A DNA stretch of 64,000 nt, taken from CAYVRJ01 sp964453645 (GTDB lineage: Bacteria; Bacillota; Clostridia; Christensenellales; JAWKQI01). Where the stretch lies: NCBI GenBank assembly GCA_964453645.1, contig CAYVRJ010000003.1, positions 1 through 64,000 on the forward strand, given 5' to 3'. The notes under the pieces are model-generated. The model was not told the origin of the DNA, did no database searches, and saw only the letters and a list, made by a program, of their open reading frames with translations. How positions within the stretch are numbered: position 1 is the first letter of the stretch; each line of letters opens with the position of its first letter. Of the stretch, positions 1 to 8,083 are shown in pieces. Position numbers and translations under genes: made by a program.

Positions 1-68
1 CTCTCGTAAACGCCAACCCAGAACGGTTCATCAAAGAACACTGTTAATCTAGCGGCTATCGTTTCCAC
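1..68 (-). CDS. yjdF: YjdF family protein (DUF2992), N-terminal part, runs off the window
   Basis: Only the first 22 codons are present. They start at a GTG (68..66) preceded by the ribosome site AGGAGG at 82..77, and read METIAARLTVFFDEPFWVGV. The LTVFFD-PFWVG pattern is the usual N-terminus of the small YjdF/DUF2992 family, whose role is not established but which is typically under an azaaromatic-sensing riboswitch. The leader upstream (70..183) looks exactly like that riboswitch, which supports the call. It is divergent from the broken dinB. Completeness of the gene cannot be judged from this window. Confidence 0.8.
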   Translation of the reverse strand, partial: METIAARLTVFFDEPFWVGVYE

Positions 69-69
69 G

Positions 70-183
70 CTAAATTCCTCCTAAAGAAAATCTAGCGATG
101 AACGGACAACCTTAGGAGGCAGGTTACTGACAGCCAACGCTGCGTCTGGACTACCAACCAGAACTGTGTTTTTATCAAAGCCA
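70..183 (-). promoter_or_regulatory. yjdF-type riboswitch leader with anti-Shine-Dalgarno arm
   Basis: On the minus strand the leader of yjdF folds into several short stems (TCTGG/CCAGA and AACCT/AGGTT among them) and contains the segments CTGCCTCCTAAGGTTGTC and GTTCATCGCTAGA, which I recognise as conserved parts of the yjdF RNA motif. CCTCCTAA (119..112) is exactly complementary over 8 nt to TTAGGAGG (84..77), the ribosome site of yjdF. A translational switch is therefore visible: pairing hides the ribosome site, freeing it turns yjdF on. The family is known to bind diverse planar azaaromatic compounds. Family assignment is from memory of the motif, not from a covariance search. Confidence 0.75.
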
Positions 184-189
184 TTTCTT

Positions 190-218
190 ATTATAGCTTT
201 ATATTTAAATTATTTCAA
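190..218 (-). promoter_or_regulatory. SigA-type promoter of yjdF
   Basis: Minus strand: -35 TTGAAA (218..213), 17-nt spacer, -10 TATAAT (195..190). Predicted start of transcription is near 183, so the mRNA would begin just before the riboswitch domain. Confidence 0.7.
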
Positions 219-380
219 GCAAGTATCTATGAAAAGCGGATCGCAACGACAACAGAATATAGTAAATCGCTTGTGCTAATGTGATTTCATTAATGTAAAT
301 AACATAAATTCCCTATTGCAAAAAATAGAAAATATGCTATGATTTTCATATATTTAGAAATATATTCAGGTCATGGCAGT

Positions 381-593
381 ATGGAAAGAACGATTTTGCA
401 TGTAGATATGAATAACTTCTACGCCAGCGTGGAGTACCTTAAAGTTGTCAGCAAAGGATATTGCAGGAGTTTCTCTCGCCGAAGTCACATAGAAAGCACA
501 TATAGCTTACTCGATTTCCGGTTTGCTCATTCCCACTTGAATCATAAAGAGAAACAATTGCTACTCGCTGACAGGTATAAATATTCCTTATGA
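381..593 (+). pseudogene. dinB: DNA polymerase IV (Y-family) N-terminal fragment
   Basis: From ATG 381 the reading frame gives MERTILHVDMNNFYASVE, the signature start of Y-family DNA polymerase IV/UmuC-like proteins, with the first catalytic aspartate (D9 in HVDMN) and the steric-gate FYAS. After about 20 codons the similarity ends abruptly (near 440) and the rest of the frame to 593 looks like unrelated sequence. The C-terminal end of the same kind of protein appears at 2112-2357. About 300 codons between the two are missing, including the other catalytic acidic residues, so no polymerase can be made. Confidence 0.85.
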
Positions 594-637
594 GCCTGAA
601 ATATTATCAAAAGTTTTATTGAAATGAGGTTATTGCA

Positions 638-2110
638 ATGAAAAAAGTAATCATTATCGGGGCCGGAGTTGCCGGACTTAGTGCAGGGATATACGCTTTG
701 CAAAGCGGGCTTGATGTAGAGATATACGAACAGCATTTTATGACCGGCGGTGTTTGCACAAGCTGGTCTCGACAGGGTTATACCTTTGAAGGAGCGGTGC
801 ATTGGCTGACAGGATCCTCACCGGATTCCGCCTCATATCGGCTGTGGACTGAAACTGATATATTGAACGACAGCGTAAAAACCTATCGTCACGACCCGTA
901 TCGTGTGCTGGAGTTTCAAGGACAGCAACTTTGCCTGTATAGGGATATAGAAAAGTTAAAGGCACATTTGCTCGAAGTGTCGCCGCGGGACGAAAAAATG
1001 ATTAATCAACTGTATAAAGACATCAAAGCACTTGTTGGTATGTCTATGCCGATTATGGACGAAAAGGGCGTAAAGATGCGTGTCCGGAGCAAGTTTGGCT
1101 TGGGGCAAATTGCAAAGATGCTTCCCGCCTTCACTAAGATGAGACGCCTGTCTGCAATATCTGCCACCGAATATGCAGCTCAGTTTTCGCATGAGGGTTT
1201 GCGGCAACTGCTCACAACAGTCATTCCAACCGAATACAACGCAATGGGTTTAGTGACTGTGATGGCGACATTTGCAGACAATGGCCACTTTCCGGAGGGC
1301 GGAGCATTAGGGCTAACACACCGAATGACTGATAAATTCACAAAACTTGGCGGCAAGCTGTTCCTATCATCCAAAGTAGAAAAAGTCACCGTGGAAAACG
1401 GCAAAGCAAACGGCATAATCGTAAAAGGAAAATTCATCGCCGCAGATGCCGTGATCATAACGCAAGACTTGATGACTGCAGCAAATCTGTTTGACAATCC
1501 TCCCGACGATTTATGGATAAAAGAGATTCAAGAAAACACAATACCTCAGCTTAGCACTCTGGTTGGAATCGGTGTTCGTGCTGATATGTCGGCTAATCCG
1601 CACCAGTTTCATTTTAAACCAAATGTACCGCTTAAATATGCCGGGCAGGAGTTGGCTCTGCTTGGTTTAATGAATTATGCAGCACACCCGGAGTACGCAC
1701 CGGAGGGATGTACGGCGCTGACAATGTGCTTTGTCGGCGACACCTACGACTGGTGGGCAAAGGCAAAAGCAGATGGCAGATATGCCGAAGAGAAGAGTGC
1801 ACTGGCAGAGCAGGTAACTTGTGCACTTATAGAAAAATTTCCTCAGCTCGGCGGAAACATTGAGGTGATTGACATTGCCACACCGCTGACCTACGAACGC
1901 TATACGGGCAGCTATAAAGGTTCTTGGATGTCTATTATGGGCAAGAACGCTGCAATGGAGATGAGAAGTCGGGTGACTTGCGAGAGCATCAAAAGAGTCT
2001 ATTTTGCAGGATTTCGCACACAGTTATCCGGAGGATTGCCGGTGGCTGTCGCTTCTGGACGCAGGGCTGCACAACTGGTCTGCAAACAGTTTGATGTAAT
2101 ATTTAATTAA
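638..2110 (+). CDS. Phytoene desaturase/CrtI-like FAD-dependent oxidoreductase
   Basis: A 490-residue protein that opens with a Rossmann dinucleotide fold, VIIIGAGVAGLSAGIYAL (residues 4-21), followed by an acidic beta-2 end (EIYE) and the GGVCTSW segment typical of CrtI/phytoene desaturase and all-trans-retinol saturase-like flavoproteins. A C-terminal FAD-contact motif is visible (residues ~462-485, GFRTQLSGGLPVAVASGR). Such enzymes dehydrogenate or saturate polyene and other lipophilic substrates; no carotenoid gene lies nearby so the substrate is unknown. A weak ribosome site (GAGG at 627-630) precedes ATG 638. The gene sits precisely between the two ends of a broken dinB: its stop at 2108-2110 abuts the first dinB C-terminal codon at 2112. 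Confidence 0.85.
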   Translation: MKKVIIIGAGVAGLSAGIYALQSGLDVEIYEQHFMTGGVCTSWSRQGYTFEGAVHWLTGSSPDSASYRLWTETDILNDSVKTYRHDPYRVLEFQGQQLCLYRDIEKLKAHLLEVSPRDEKMINQLYKDIKALVGMSMPIMDEKGVKMRVRSKFGLGQIAKMLPAFTKMRRLSAISATEYAAQFSHEGLRQLLTTVIPTEYNAMGLVTVMATFADNGHFPEGGALGLTHRMTDKFTKLGGKLFLSSKVEKVTVENGKANGIIVKGKFIAADAVIITQDLMTAANLFDNPPDDLWIKEIQENTIPQLSTLVGIGVRADMSANPHQFHFKPNVPLKYAGQELALLGLMNYAAHPEYAPEGCTALTMCFVGDTYDWWAKAKADGRYAEEKSALAEQVTCALIEKFPQLGGNIEVIDIATPLTYERYTGSYKGSWMSIMGKNAAMEMRSRVTCESIKRVYFAGFRTQLSGGLPVAVASGRRAAQLVCKQFDVIFN

Positions 2111-2111
2111 G

Positions 2112-2357
2112 TGGCAACGACCTGTGCGCAGCATGGGCATTTCCGTTTCGGACTTGAGCGACTGTGCAACCGAGCAATTGACGTTGTTTGACGATACGCA
2201 GAAGCATAAGGCAGAAGCTTTGGAAGTGGCAGTCGAGGGCATCCGCAGACGGTTTGGTAACGCATCGATATTGCGAGGCATCGTCTTGCAAGACGAGGGG
2301 TTTAGAACGCTGAATCCAAAAGGAGATCACACGATCCATCCTTTGTGTTACTTTTGA
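2112..2357 (+). pseudogene. dinB: DNA polymerase IV C-terminal (little-finger) fragment
   Basis: The frame from TGG 2112 reads WQRPVRSMGISVSDL, then a QLTLFDD segment, then an IRRRFGNASILRG segment, ending with GDHTIHPLCYF at TGA 2355-2357. This order (R-P-R-S-G-V-x-V-x-x-L, then QL-LF, then the I-x-x-RFG helix) is the C-terminal little-finger/tail region of clostridial Y-family polymerases. It has no start codon or ribosome site of its own and follows directly on the stop of the oxidoreductase gene. Together with the fragment at 381 it represents one ancestral dinB. Confidence 0.85.
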
Positions 2358-2557
2358 GTCAACGAGAATGGCCAAATTATTCCCAATGAGATAATTTGGC
2401 ATGATGGTCGCCGTTTTGAAATCGACCGTATTTTAGACATTACCCCCGTGCAAGATTGCGGGCTGGCGGGGCTGGTTTGCGCTACACCTGTTCTATTTTG
2501 GGCAAGGAGCGGTATTTGTTTTTGGAAGAGAACAAGTGGTTTGTAGAGGGGCGGTAA
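2358..2557 (+). pseudogene. Small dinB-partner protein (DUF6504-like), frameshifted
   Basis: Directly after the dinB stop, in the same frame, the sequence encodes PNEIIWHDGRRFEIDRILDI, then shifts frame near 2455-2465 and continues as AGGAGLRYTCSILGKERYLF, then FLEENKWFVEGR, to TAA 2555-2557. The I-W-x-(D)GRRF-x-V/IDR-L and GLRYTC motifs are typical of a short protein that follows dinB in many Clostridia (I recall it as DUF6504). No ATG start remains and one frameshift is present, so it has decayed with dinB. Its cellular function is not known to me. Confidence 0.65.
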
Positions 2558-2608
2558 TTTATACGTTTGGCTATTCCTCTAAATGAATAATCTATAAGGA
2601 TAAAGAGT

Positions 2609-3244
2609 TTAAAAACTATTCAGTAACGATAAAACTTCTAGCCAACTATCTAATTCGGCCTCAGGTGCGGCCCACAGGCGAATGGAAATAATGTTGATCG
2701 CCTGATGACAAATTCTGTAATAATGCCTTGGTGATATTTTCAACTTATCCTGAACAGCTTCAATGGTTGTTTGCTCGGAAGAGATAAAGGTATGATACAA
2801 AACGTTATACATCAGCTCGTCGCCATTTGGTTTCTGTCTAAGTATCATAATGGCTTCATTAAGTCTATCCATCATCAAACGAGCCTTCTTAATTCCTTGG
2901 AGACGATATTCAAGTTTTTGATTATCAAGTCCTATCTGCACACTAACTTGACTTAACAGAGAATCCAACTCATTGAGAGGAGAATCCAACTCTTCGGCAA
3001 CATGCACCGGAAAAGACTGAAGCATCCAACGAATATCCCGATAATGCCGTAAAAGTTGTTTAGTATTGTGATACAAACCACGCTTCTTTTGCTGGACTGC
3101 TTTGCGAATATGATTGTTTTCAATATCCTTATCTTCAAGAAGACCCCTGCGTGTAAGCAGATCTAAAAATGCACCTGCCTGTGATGAAATTTTACTTTCT
3201 TGCTACTCATAGAGAAAATTGAGTTCTGAATTGTTTTGTATCAT
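2609..3244 (-). pseudogene. Phage/ICE-type sigma-like regulator with in-frame amber stop at codon 14
   Basis: Translation should start at ATG 3244 (GGGAGGG ribosome site just upstream) and gives MIQNNSELNFLYE followed by TAG (3206..3204). The same frame then continues without interruption to 2609, encoding about 200 residues: a basic helical region, a long helical middle, and near the C-terminus a region-4-like helix-turn-helix (residues around KLKISPRHYYRICHQAINI). Proteins of this size and make-up in Clostridia are phage- or element-borne transcription factors (ArpU/sigma-like); I am not certain of the family. A shorter product from an internal TTG (3076) is possible but lacks a ribosome site. 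Read as a gene inactivated by one nonsense mutation, unless the stop is suppressed. Confidence 0.55.
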
Positions 3245-3436
3245 GTAACCCTCCCGATGCCTCGCTATAAAGTTCTTTTATCAGTAAAGTCATAAACAGC
3301 TATGCAATTTCTTTCACAATTATTATTTTCTTGTTAAAAAGGCGGTTATGACGTCATCGTACTCTCCTCATACACTCCAGAATGGACGAGACAAACGGGA
3401 AGGATATATGATAATATGCGAGTCAATATGATGACT

Positions 3437-4440
3437 TTAATTACGAAAGCATTGTTTTCTCCTGCAGTCATAGACATACTTGTAGCTATTCATGTAATTC
3501 TTAAATGGGAGAGAAATATACGCGCGTATATTATATGCCTCCAAAACCGCAACACGACTTTGCGCCGGATGAAATTCAGACTGCAATCCAGCGTTTAGAT
3601 TTATGATATTCACACACTGGCTATTTTTCATTATAGTCCGGTTAATCTTTTGATTGTGTGTAAGCCCAAGCGTATTTTCTCTACCCGTGCGTATTTCGCT
3701 TAAAATGTGTATTATTGTCTCTGGGTCGGGCAGGTTTAGGCTACCATTGAAAGTTGGATATTGTGTGTTGAAAATTAAGCATCCGTAAGACCCTGGAAGT
3801 TTGAATAGCTTGAAAGTATCCGAATAATTTTTTACAAATTGCCAAACCTTGGTCTTTCCCATCCCCAACGCTGCCCAAGACTCTCAAGCGTAAGAGCAGC
3901 TTCACCTTTTTCTATTTGAACAACTGGGGCAAGCCTTGAGAAAGCATTAAACTGATCCCCCCAGGTAGTATGGCACCATAAATCTAGCCAAGCATCCATT
4001 TCAGCAAAAACGTATTTCTGTTCCACTAAACGCATTGTGATATCCTTGGGTATACAAAGAAATCCATATCCTTCAGTTGCATAGATGGCACCAGTGCTAC
4101 ATTTGGTACCGGCACATTTCATGACCCAATCTGTGATTGTATAAGTTAGCTTTTTGGTTTTACTGTCTAATGAATAAGTAATGTATCCTAACTTCTCCAG
4201 CTGATTCATGATTTCTAAAACCTTTTTCCGATCTTTAATGCCTAAAACGCTTTTTAAACCAACGATGCCGCCAACCCATGAGCCTGCATGAACTTCATTT
4301 ATATGTCCACAATACTTTGCTTTACCGGGGCGAAATGCTGCCCTTGATGCAAGTTTTAAATAATACCCCATTATTCCCTTGCCTGCTGGAATGACCGATC
4401 TGGGTAGTTTAACCCACGCATAAGTATACAGACATTTCAC
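3437..4440 (-). pseudogene. Conserved mobile-element protein, single-base frameshift
   Basis: The gene begins at GTG 4440 behind AGAGGTG and reads 190 residues in one frame, ending ...LESLGQRWGW. From the run of G at about 3863-3866 the family-like sequence jumps to another frame, GMGKTKVWQFVKNY followed by LPGSYGCLIFN, and runs to 3437. Restoring one base in the G run gives a continuous protein of about 330 residues. The segments LGQRWGMxKTKVW and LPGSYGCLIFN are ones I associate with a protein found on clostridial conjugative/integrative elements near replication and mobilisation genes; the first part has winged-helix-like character (residues ~70-110). Function is not known to me. The frameshift lies in a homopolymer, so a sequencing error is a real alternative. 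Confidence 0.6.
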
Positions 4441-4462
4441 TAATTATTCACCTCTAAATAAG

Positions 4463-4500
4463 AAACCGTTGTAGAATGAATCATGGCTTCTCAACGGTTT
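4463..4500. repeat. Inverted repeat AAACCGTTG/CAACGGTTT
   Basis: Perfect 9-bp arms separated by 20 nt, followed on the plus strand by a short T stretch. It lies in the leader of the minus-strand gene at 4440. It could be an operator or a weak terminator for plus-strand transcription; the rest of the 265 bases from 4441 to 4705 shows no gene. Confidence 0.4.
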
Positions 4501-4705
4501 TACATTATGGGATTATTAAATTATAAGAATAATCAAAATCTTCTCAGCTAATACTCAGCTAATAAAACGTTGTAAAAACAGACAATTTTACACGATACTC
4601 CACAGCACAGCAGGAGATGTCATTCGTCTAAAAACCCTGTAATTTAGCCGTTTTCAGCGTGTTATGTGTAATGGCGTAATACTGTAGAAAAGTCGGCACC
4701 CGCTC

Positions 4706-4750
4706 CTCCTAAGCGAAAGGCCCCGCGTTCGAGTCGCGGCAGGAACGCCA
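4706..4750 (+). other. 3' half of tRNA-Arg(CCT): attachment-site remnant (left copy)
   Basis: Forty-five bases match tRNA geometry exactly: anticodon loop CTCCTAA (anticodon CCT), 5-nt anticodon stem strand GCGAA, 5-nt variable loop, T arm CCGCG-TTCGAGT-CGCGG, 7-nt acceptor strand CAGGAAC, discriminator G and CCA. The bases to the left do not supply the matching anticodon stem (TTCGC), D arm or acceptor strand, so this is not a complete tRNA gene. A second copy at 18714-18758 lies in the same direction. This is the expected scar of integration into the 3' end of a tRNA gene; an integrase remnant starts 159 bases to the right. Confidence 0.75.
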
Positions 4751-4908
4751 AATGCCGTAAAATCAAGGGTTTTGCGGCTTTTCTTATTTGACTCTCTTTC
4801 AGTTTCGTGCGGCAAACATTTATGCACTTGACTGAATAATTTGCTAACAGGATTTGAACCGTTTTTGGGGGTTTCTAATTTTCACGGCTTTTTTGCTAAC
4901 CAGACAAA

Positions 4909-5400
4909 TTAGCTTTGCATCACACCAAATAAGTTTGCTAACAGCGTCAAAGTTTCGGGAGGTGCGTTCACCAGTTTAGACAGTAGGTTGTTCATATCTA
5001 CATTGCCTGTATTAGCCGTTACTGCCTCATCGGGAGCTTGAACGCCCCGCAGGTCGGGGTTTGCATATTGCGAGTAGAAAACCTTTTGCAGCTTAATGGC
5101 ATTTACCTTTCGATCCTCGTCTAAGATATTCGCATACACCTTAGTGACCATATCTGCCTGCGCCCTTAGCTTTTGGAACGATTCCTCGATCAACCTTTGT
5201 TCGCAGGGTTTTCCGTCCGGCAGGCATACAACTAAGTTATAATCAAAATACTCACCGCCCAAAAGCTGCTTTGTAATCTCTTGATTCTTTTTATACTCAA
5301 GCAAGATATAGGCAAGCGTCTTAGGTATCCAGACTTTGCGAATACTCGATTCGGTCTTGGGCGTTTTGAGAACAATCCTTGTAACGGCTCTCTCTTTTTG
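4909..5400 (-). pseudogene. Tyrosine recombinase (integrase) remnant with internal deletion
   Basis: The minus frame reads IVLKTPKTESSIRKVWIPKT, then LLEYKKNQEITKQLLGGEYF, then RAQADMVTKVYANILDEDRK, to the end at 4909. These are catalytic-domain and C-terminal segments of clostridial Int family site-specific recombinases. The usual stretch between the 'RLIEESFQKL' and 'QADMVT' segments, which carries the R..H-x-x-R catalytic box, is missing as an in-frame deletion of roughly 40 codons; the C-terminal VY (catalytic tyrosine) remains. Upstream of about 5409 the frame ends in TGA (5424..5422) and the N-terminal DNA-binding domains are absent. It points toward the tRNA scar at 4706-4750, the usual orientation of int next to an att site. 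Not functional. Confidence 0.7.
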
Positions 5401-5433
5401 GGGTGTAAAGATATAAATAAGTCACATATCTTT

Positions 5434-5532
5434 TTATTGTTTGGCGTAATAAATGTTTTTAGCTTTTCGGGTAAGTGTCTGCTTCTCCTGTGGACTAACT
5501 CGGATATTAATTCCGAAGTTTCTGTTCCTCAT
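5434..5532 (-). pseudogene. MobC-type mobilisation protein, N-terminal remnant
   Basis: ATG 5532 behind an AGGAGC ribosome site encodes MRNRNFGINIRVSPQEKQTL and ends after 32 residues at TAA 5436..5434. The N-R-V/I-RVSP-EK-L pattern is the ribbon-helix-helix start of plasmid/ICE relaxosome proteins (MobC). A full protein is about 110-130 residues, so this is a stump. It agrees with the neighbouring integrase remnant in marking a former mobilisable element. Confidence 0.5.
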
Positions 5533-5588
5533 ATAAAGCTCCTTTCGTTTTTACGAGATGAACGTTTTGTGCCAGATAGGTAACTTAT

Positions 5589-5726
5589 TTAAATCTCATC
5601 AAAGCCGATAAGAGCGAATCCGGCAGGGACAATGGGCAGTTTTAAATCATAGCCACGTTCACGCAATGAATTTTGTAATATTTCTTTAACGCCATTTACT
5701 TGTAGAGAATTTCCACAGGAATACAT
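5589..5726 (-). CDS. Unrecognised small protein, 45 aa
   Basis: ATG 5726 to TAA 5591..5589; the product begins MYSCGNSLQV and ends with the hydrophobic stretch IVPAGFALIGF. No clear ribosome site is present, so it may be the tail of a longer decayed gene rather than an independent one. It lies among the mobile-element remnants and I do not recognise it. Confidence 0.25.
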   Translation of the reverse strand: MYSCGNSLQVNGVKEILQNSLRERGYDLKLPIVPAGFALIGFDEI

Positions 5727-5827
5727 AAATAATTTTTAAAAGACATATTATGTATTGTTCCGTAATATTGTAATATGGAATACATAAAATAATACAATTT
5801 AATTTTGTGTATGTTGAAGGTGGTATT

Positions 5828-6754
5828 ATGCACTATAATAAAAAAAATATGCGAAACATTGATGGAACTTATTCATCAACCTATAACGGAACGAACTATG
5901 CACTGCGAATTACAGGAAACAGTTGCTTTCTGTGGCGTCAGGAAAAACACGGAGAGAAATTCATTATTGATAGTTATGATAAAGGTGTTTGCAGCTTGAT
6001 ATCTTGTCATAACGAAAACCGAATTGCTTGGCTGAATATTAAAGGCAATTTCCCTGACATCGGTCTAACGTTACCTGACAGCAACATCTTATTATTATTT
6101 AAAAAAATTAAAGAAAATAAAATAAAAAATGGCTTCTACTTTAGATATTATTGCAGTGATCCAGAACTGGAAAACACTGATAGTTTTATTGAAATTAACA
6201 ATTCTTTAGCAACATTTAAAGGATCATCTATTCCAGGCTTAACTTGTCAATTTATAACTTATAATAATCTATTTATAATGATAGCAGATCCCAGTTTCAC
6301 TAATAATGTGCCCACTGAAGCTTACATTAATAAAATATCAGAGTTAACAGATAGTAGCTTTACGCTTGGAAATGATAGGATATGCAATAAATATATATTT
6401 GTGGATGCGCAATTTGGGTATAGTTTTGAAGATTGTTTGGTAGGATTTAAAGATATGGGTGATTCTTATTCTATCATTAATATGAGGTATGATAATTGCA
6501 CCGCTCGTGGCAAATTCATTGAGTGTTTACCATTGTCGCAGTGTCCAACAGAATTTACGGATCTGGTTATTGACTGGGATTCTGCCAGTGAGAATGATCT
6601 CCAAAAGGAGCTTGTTCGGCGCCGTGAAGAAGCTCGCTTACATCCCGAAAAAACTACTCTTTATATGAAATTTATGTATAAATACTTTCCGGATTTGTAC
6701 AAGGAACTTGAGCATAGATTTGTAAATAATTTTCCAGATCACTTAAATTTGTAA
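5828..6754 (+). CDS. Hypothetical protein, ~308 aa, unrecognised
   Basis: I chose ATG 5828 because AAGGTGG (5817-5823) sits at the right distance; an ATG seven codons upstream would overlap that site. The product is soluble-looking: no signal peptide and no membrane segment, many aromatic and Asn/Ile residues, predicted mixed alpha/beta with Gly-Asn turns, and a charged helix near the C-terminus (residues ~270-300, RRREEARLHPEKT). Codon use is clearly more AT-rich than the housekeeping genes of the window, which fits recent acquisition. It is monocistronic within the left part of the tRNA-bounded island. I recognise no family and propose no function. Confidence 0.6.
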   Translation: MHYNKKNMRNIDGTYSSTYNGTNYALRITGNSCFLWRQEKHGEKFIIDSYDKGVCSLISCHNENRIAWLNIKGNFPDIGLTLPDSNILLLFKKIKENKIKNGFYFRYYCSDPELENTDSFIEINNSLATFKGSSIPGLTCQFITYNNLFIMIADPSFTNNVPTEAYINKISELTDSSFTLGNDRICNKYIFVDAQFGYSFEDCLVGFKDMGDSYSIINMRYDNCTARGKFIECLPLSQCPTEFTDLVIDWDSASENDLQKELVRRREEARLHPEKTTLYMKFMYKYFPDLYKELEHRFVNNFPDHLNL

Positions 6755-6811
6755 AAGAGCTTAATATTTCCATTAAATGAACTACGTCGAAAACTTTATG
6801 AGCATTTAGAG

Positions 6812-7048
6812 ATGATTGATCCGAAGTTTGCGCATATGTTTTGGGAAGCTGAATATAATCTTGACAGCTTTTGTGGCTTGTTATGCTATGTATTAGGTAA
6901 GGTTTTTATGGAAAGTTTTAATGTTGTTTTGTTTGATAAGTTTGAAGTATTGGATGTTTTTGGGCTGGTGGAGGTTATTGGCAAGCTGCCCAACCACTAC
7001 AGTATTGAATACTATGCATTATATGGCGGGTCGTATCCATTTCTATAA
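6812..7048 (+). CDS. Possible small protein or gene fragment, unrecognised
   Basis: An open frame follows the previous gene; in-frame coding-like sequence (L-R-R-K-L-Y-E-H-L-E) extends upstream of ATG 6812 back to a stop at 6752 without a start codon, so this may be the tail of a broken gene. The product is rich in aromatic and hydrophobic residues (FWEAEYNLDSF). It overlaps the 3' end of the ArsR-type gene on the other strand by six bases. No ribosome site seen. Confidence 0.2.
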   Translation: MIDPKFAHMFWEAEYNLDSFCGLLCYVLGKVFMESFNVVLFDKFEVLDVFGLVEVIGKLPNHYSIEYYALYGGSYPFL

Positions 7049-7981
7049 GGCGTTGCTTGGGTCGCTGGTGTCCTCGCCTCCGATATAAAATGTTCTAACA
7101 ATTATATCTTGAGCATGGTTGCCGAATTTCTTGCCGTATAATGTCAGCCCGCCCACGTTAGCAGCATTTTTTGCAACCTCAAAGCGCAAACTCCAATTGA
7201 TGGATTCACCCTTTAGAACTTGATTTAAAGTAACGTCCGAAACTTTTTCACCATCTAACAGAACACCGTCATTTAATATGCGTATAACTTTAAGAAGCCC
7301 ATATTGATTAGAATTCCACCATTCGGGCGTAAGTAATCCTCGTTTTAAACCATAATCCCCTGGGCTAGTCCAAGTGCAAAGCTTTACTCCATTAAAATGA
7401 ATTGTGATATCCGAAGGCCAATCATCAGCAAAATCGGGAGCTTCGGACGCTATTTCAAAAGATATTTCTATTTCAGTCGGTTGATGTTCTGCGGACAGTT
7501 GGTTGGGCACCCGGTACTCCACATACCCTTGGGTAAACCAAAGGATGTGGGCATTTACGCGCTCCGGGAGATAAAATGCTCTGGGATCATCCCTGAACCC
7601 AACAACATCGTCTTCGGTAGCCAATCCGCAAGTAGGGGTGCCATTAATATCAAAATAATGGCCAACTGAAATGGGAATTACATGCATTGCAGGAAGCATG
7701 CTGCGTCGGCTTGAGTGCAAGCCTAATCGGTATTCGGCAAAGACAAGGGTGCATATCTTATGAATAGCGCCGTTGCGTTTAACGAGACGAGTTGTGACTA
7801 TGCCTGCCTGTTCCAGCTTGCCGATGTGCTTGATCATCATGGGGCTACTAATGCCCACCTCGTCAGCCAGCTCTTTTATATTCATATCCTTTTCAGCTAA
7901 AAGTGCAATGATATGAATGCGTACATCGCTTGCAAGTGCTTCAAAAAAAGGTAAATTTTCCGGTGATGCAGATAAAAACAC
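7043..7981 (-). CDS. ArsR-type winged-helix regulator with C-terminal sensing domain
   Basis: GTG 7981 follows GGGAGA. Residues ~10-85 form an ArsR-like winged helix (ALASDVRIHIIALLAEKDMN and the recognition helix around ELADEVGISSPMMIKHIGKL). The remaining ~220 residues look like a beta-rich, possibly carbohydrate- or glycoside-sensing domain; W/G-rich stretches such as WTSPGDYGLKRGLLTPEWW resemble domains seen in regulators beside hemicellulose genes. It is the last gene of the minus-strand group, 102 bp downstream of the permease gene, and is the obvious candidate for local control of the importer and glycosidases. The absence of the metal-binding cysteines of classical ArsR proteins argues against metal sensing. 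The ligand is inferred, not known. Confidence 0.7.
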   Translation of the reverse strand: MFLSASPENLPFFEALASDVRIHIIALLAEKDMNIKELADEVGISSPMMIKHIGKLEQAGIVTTRLVKRNGAIHKICTLVFAEYRLGLHSSRRSMLPAMHVIPISVGHYFDINGTPTCGLATEDDVVGFRDDPRAFYLPERVNAHILWFTQGYVEYRVPNQLSAEHQPTEIEISFEIASEAPDFADDWPSDITIHFNGVKLCTWTSPGDYGLKRGLLTPEWWNSNQYGLLKVIRILNDGVLLDGEKVSDVTLNQVLKGESINWSLRFEVAKNAANVGGLTLYGKKFGNHAQDIIVRTFYIGGEDTSDPSNAL

Positions 7982-8083
7982 AGCGTATCTCCCAATCTAT
8001 TATTTACAGTTTAGTAATTGTTTAAGTAAAATATTCATCACTTGCAGATTATAATATAAGTCTTAAAAAGTCAAGCGGAAAGC

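Noticed and set aside
4690..4750. Complete tRNA gene
   Set aside because: Only the 3' half fits; the bases upstream give no matching anticodon stem, D arm or acceptor strand.
5281..5583. Plus-strand 100-codon open frame
   Set aside because: It runs antisense to the integrase and MobC remnants and has no ribosome site.
7043..7981. Metal-sensing ArsR repressor
   Set aside because: No cysteine/histidine metal site in the winged helix, a large extra C-terminal domain, and hemicellulose context.
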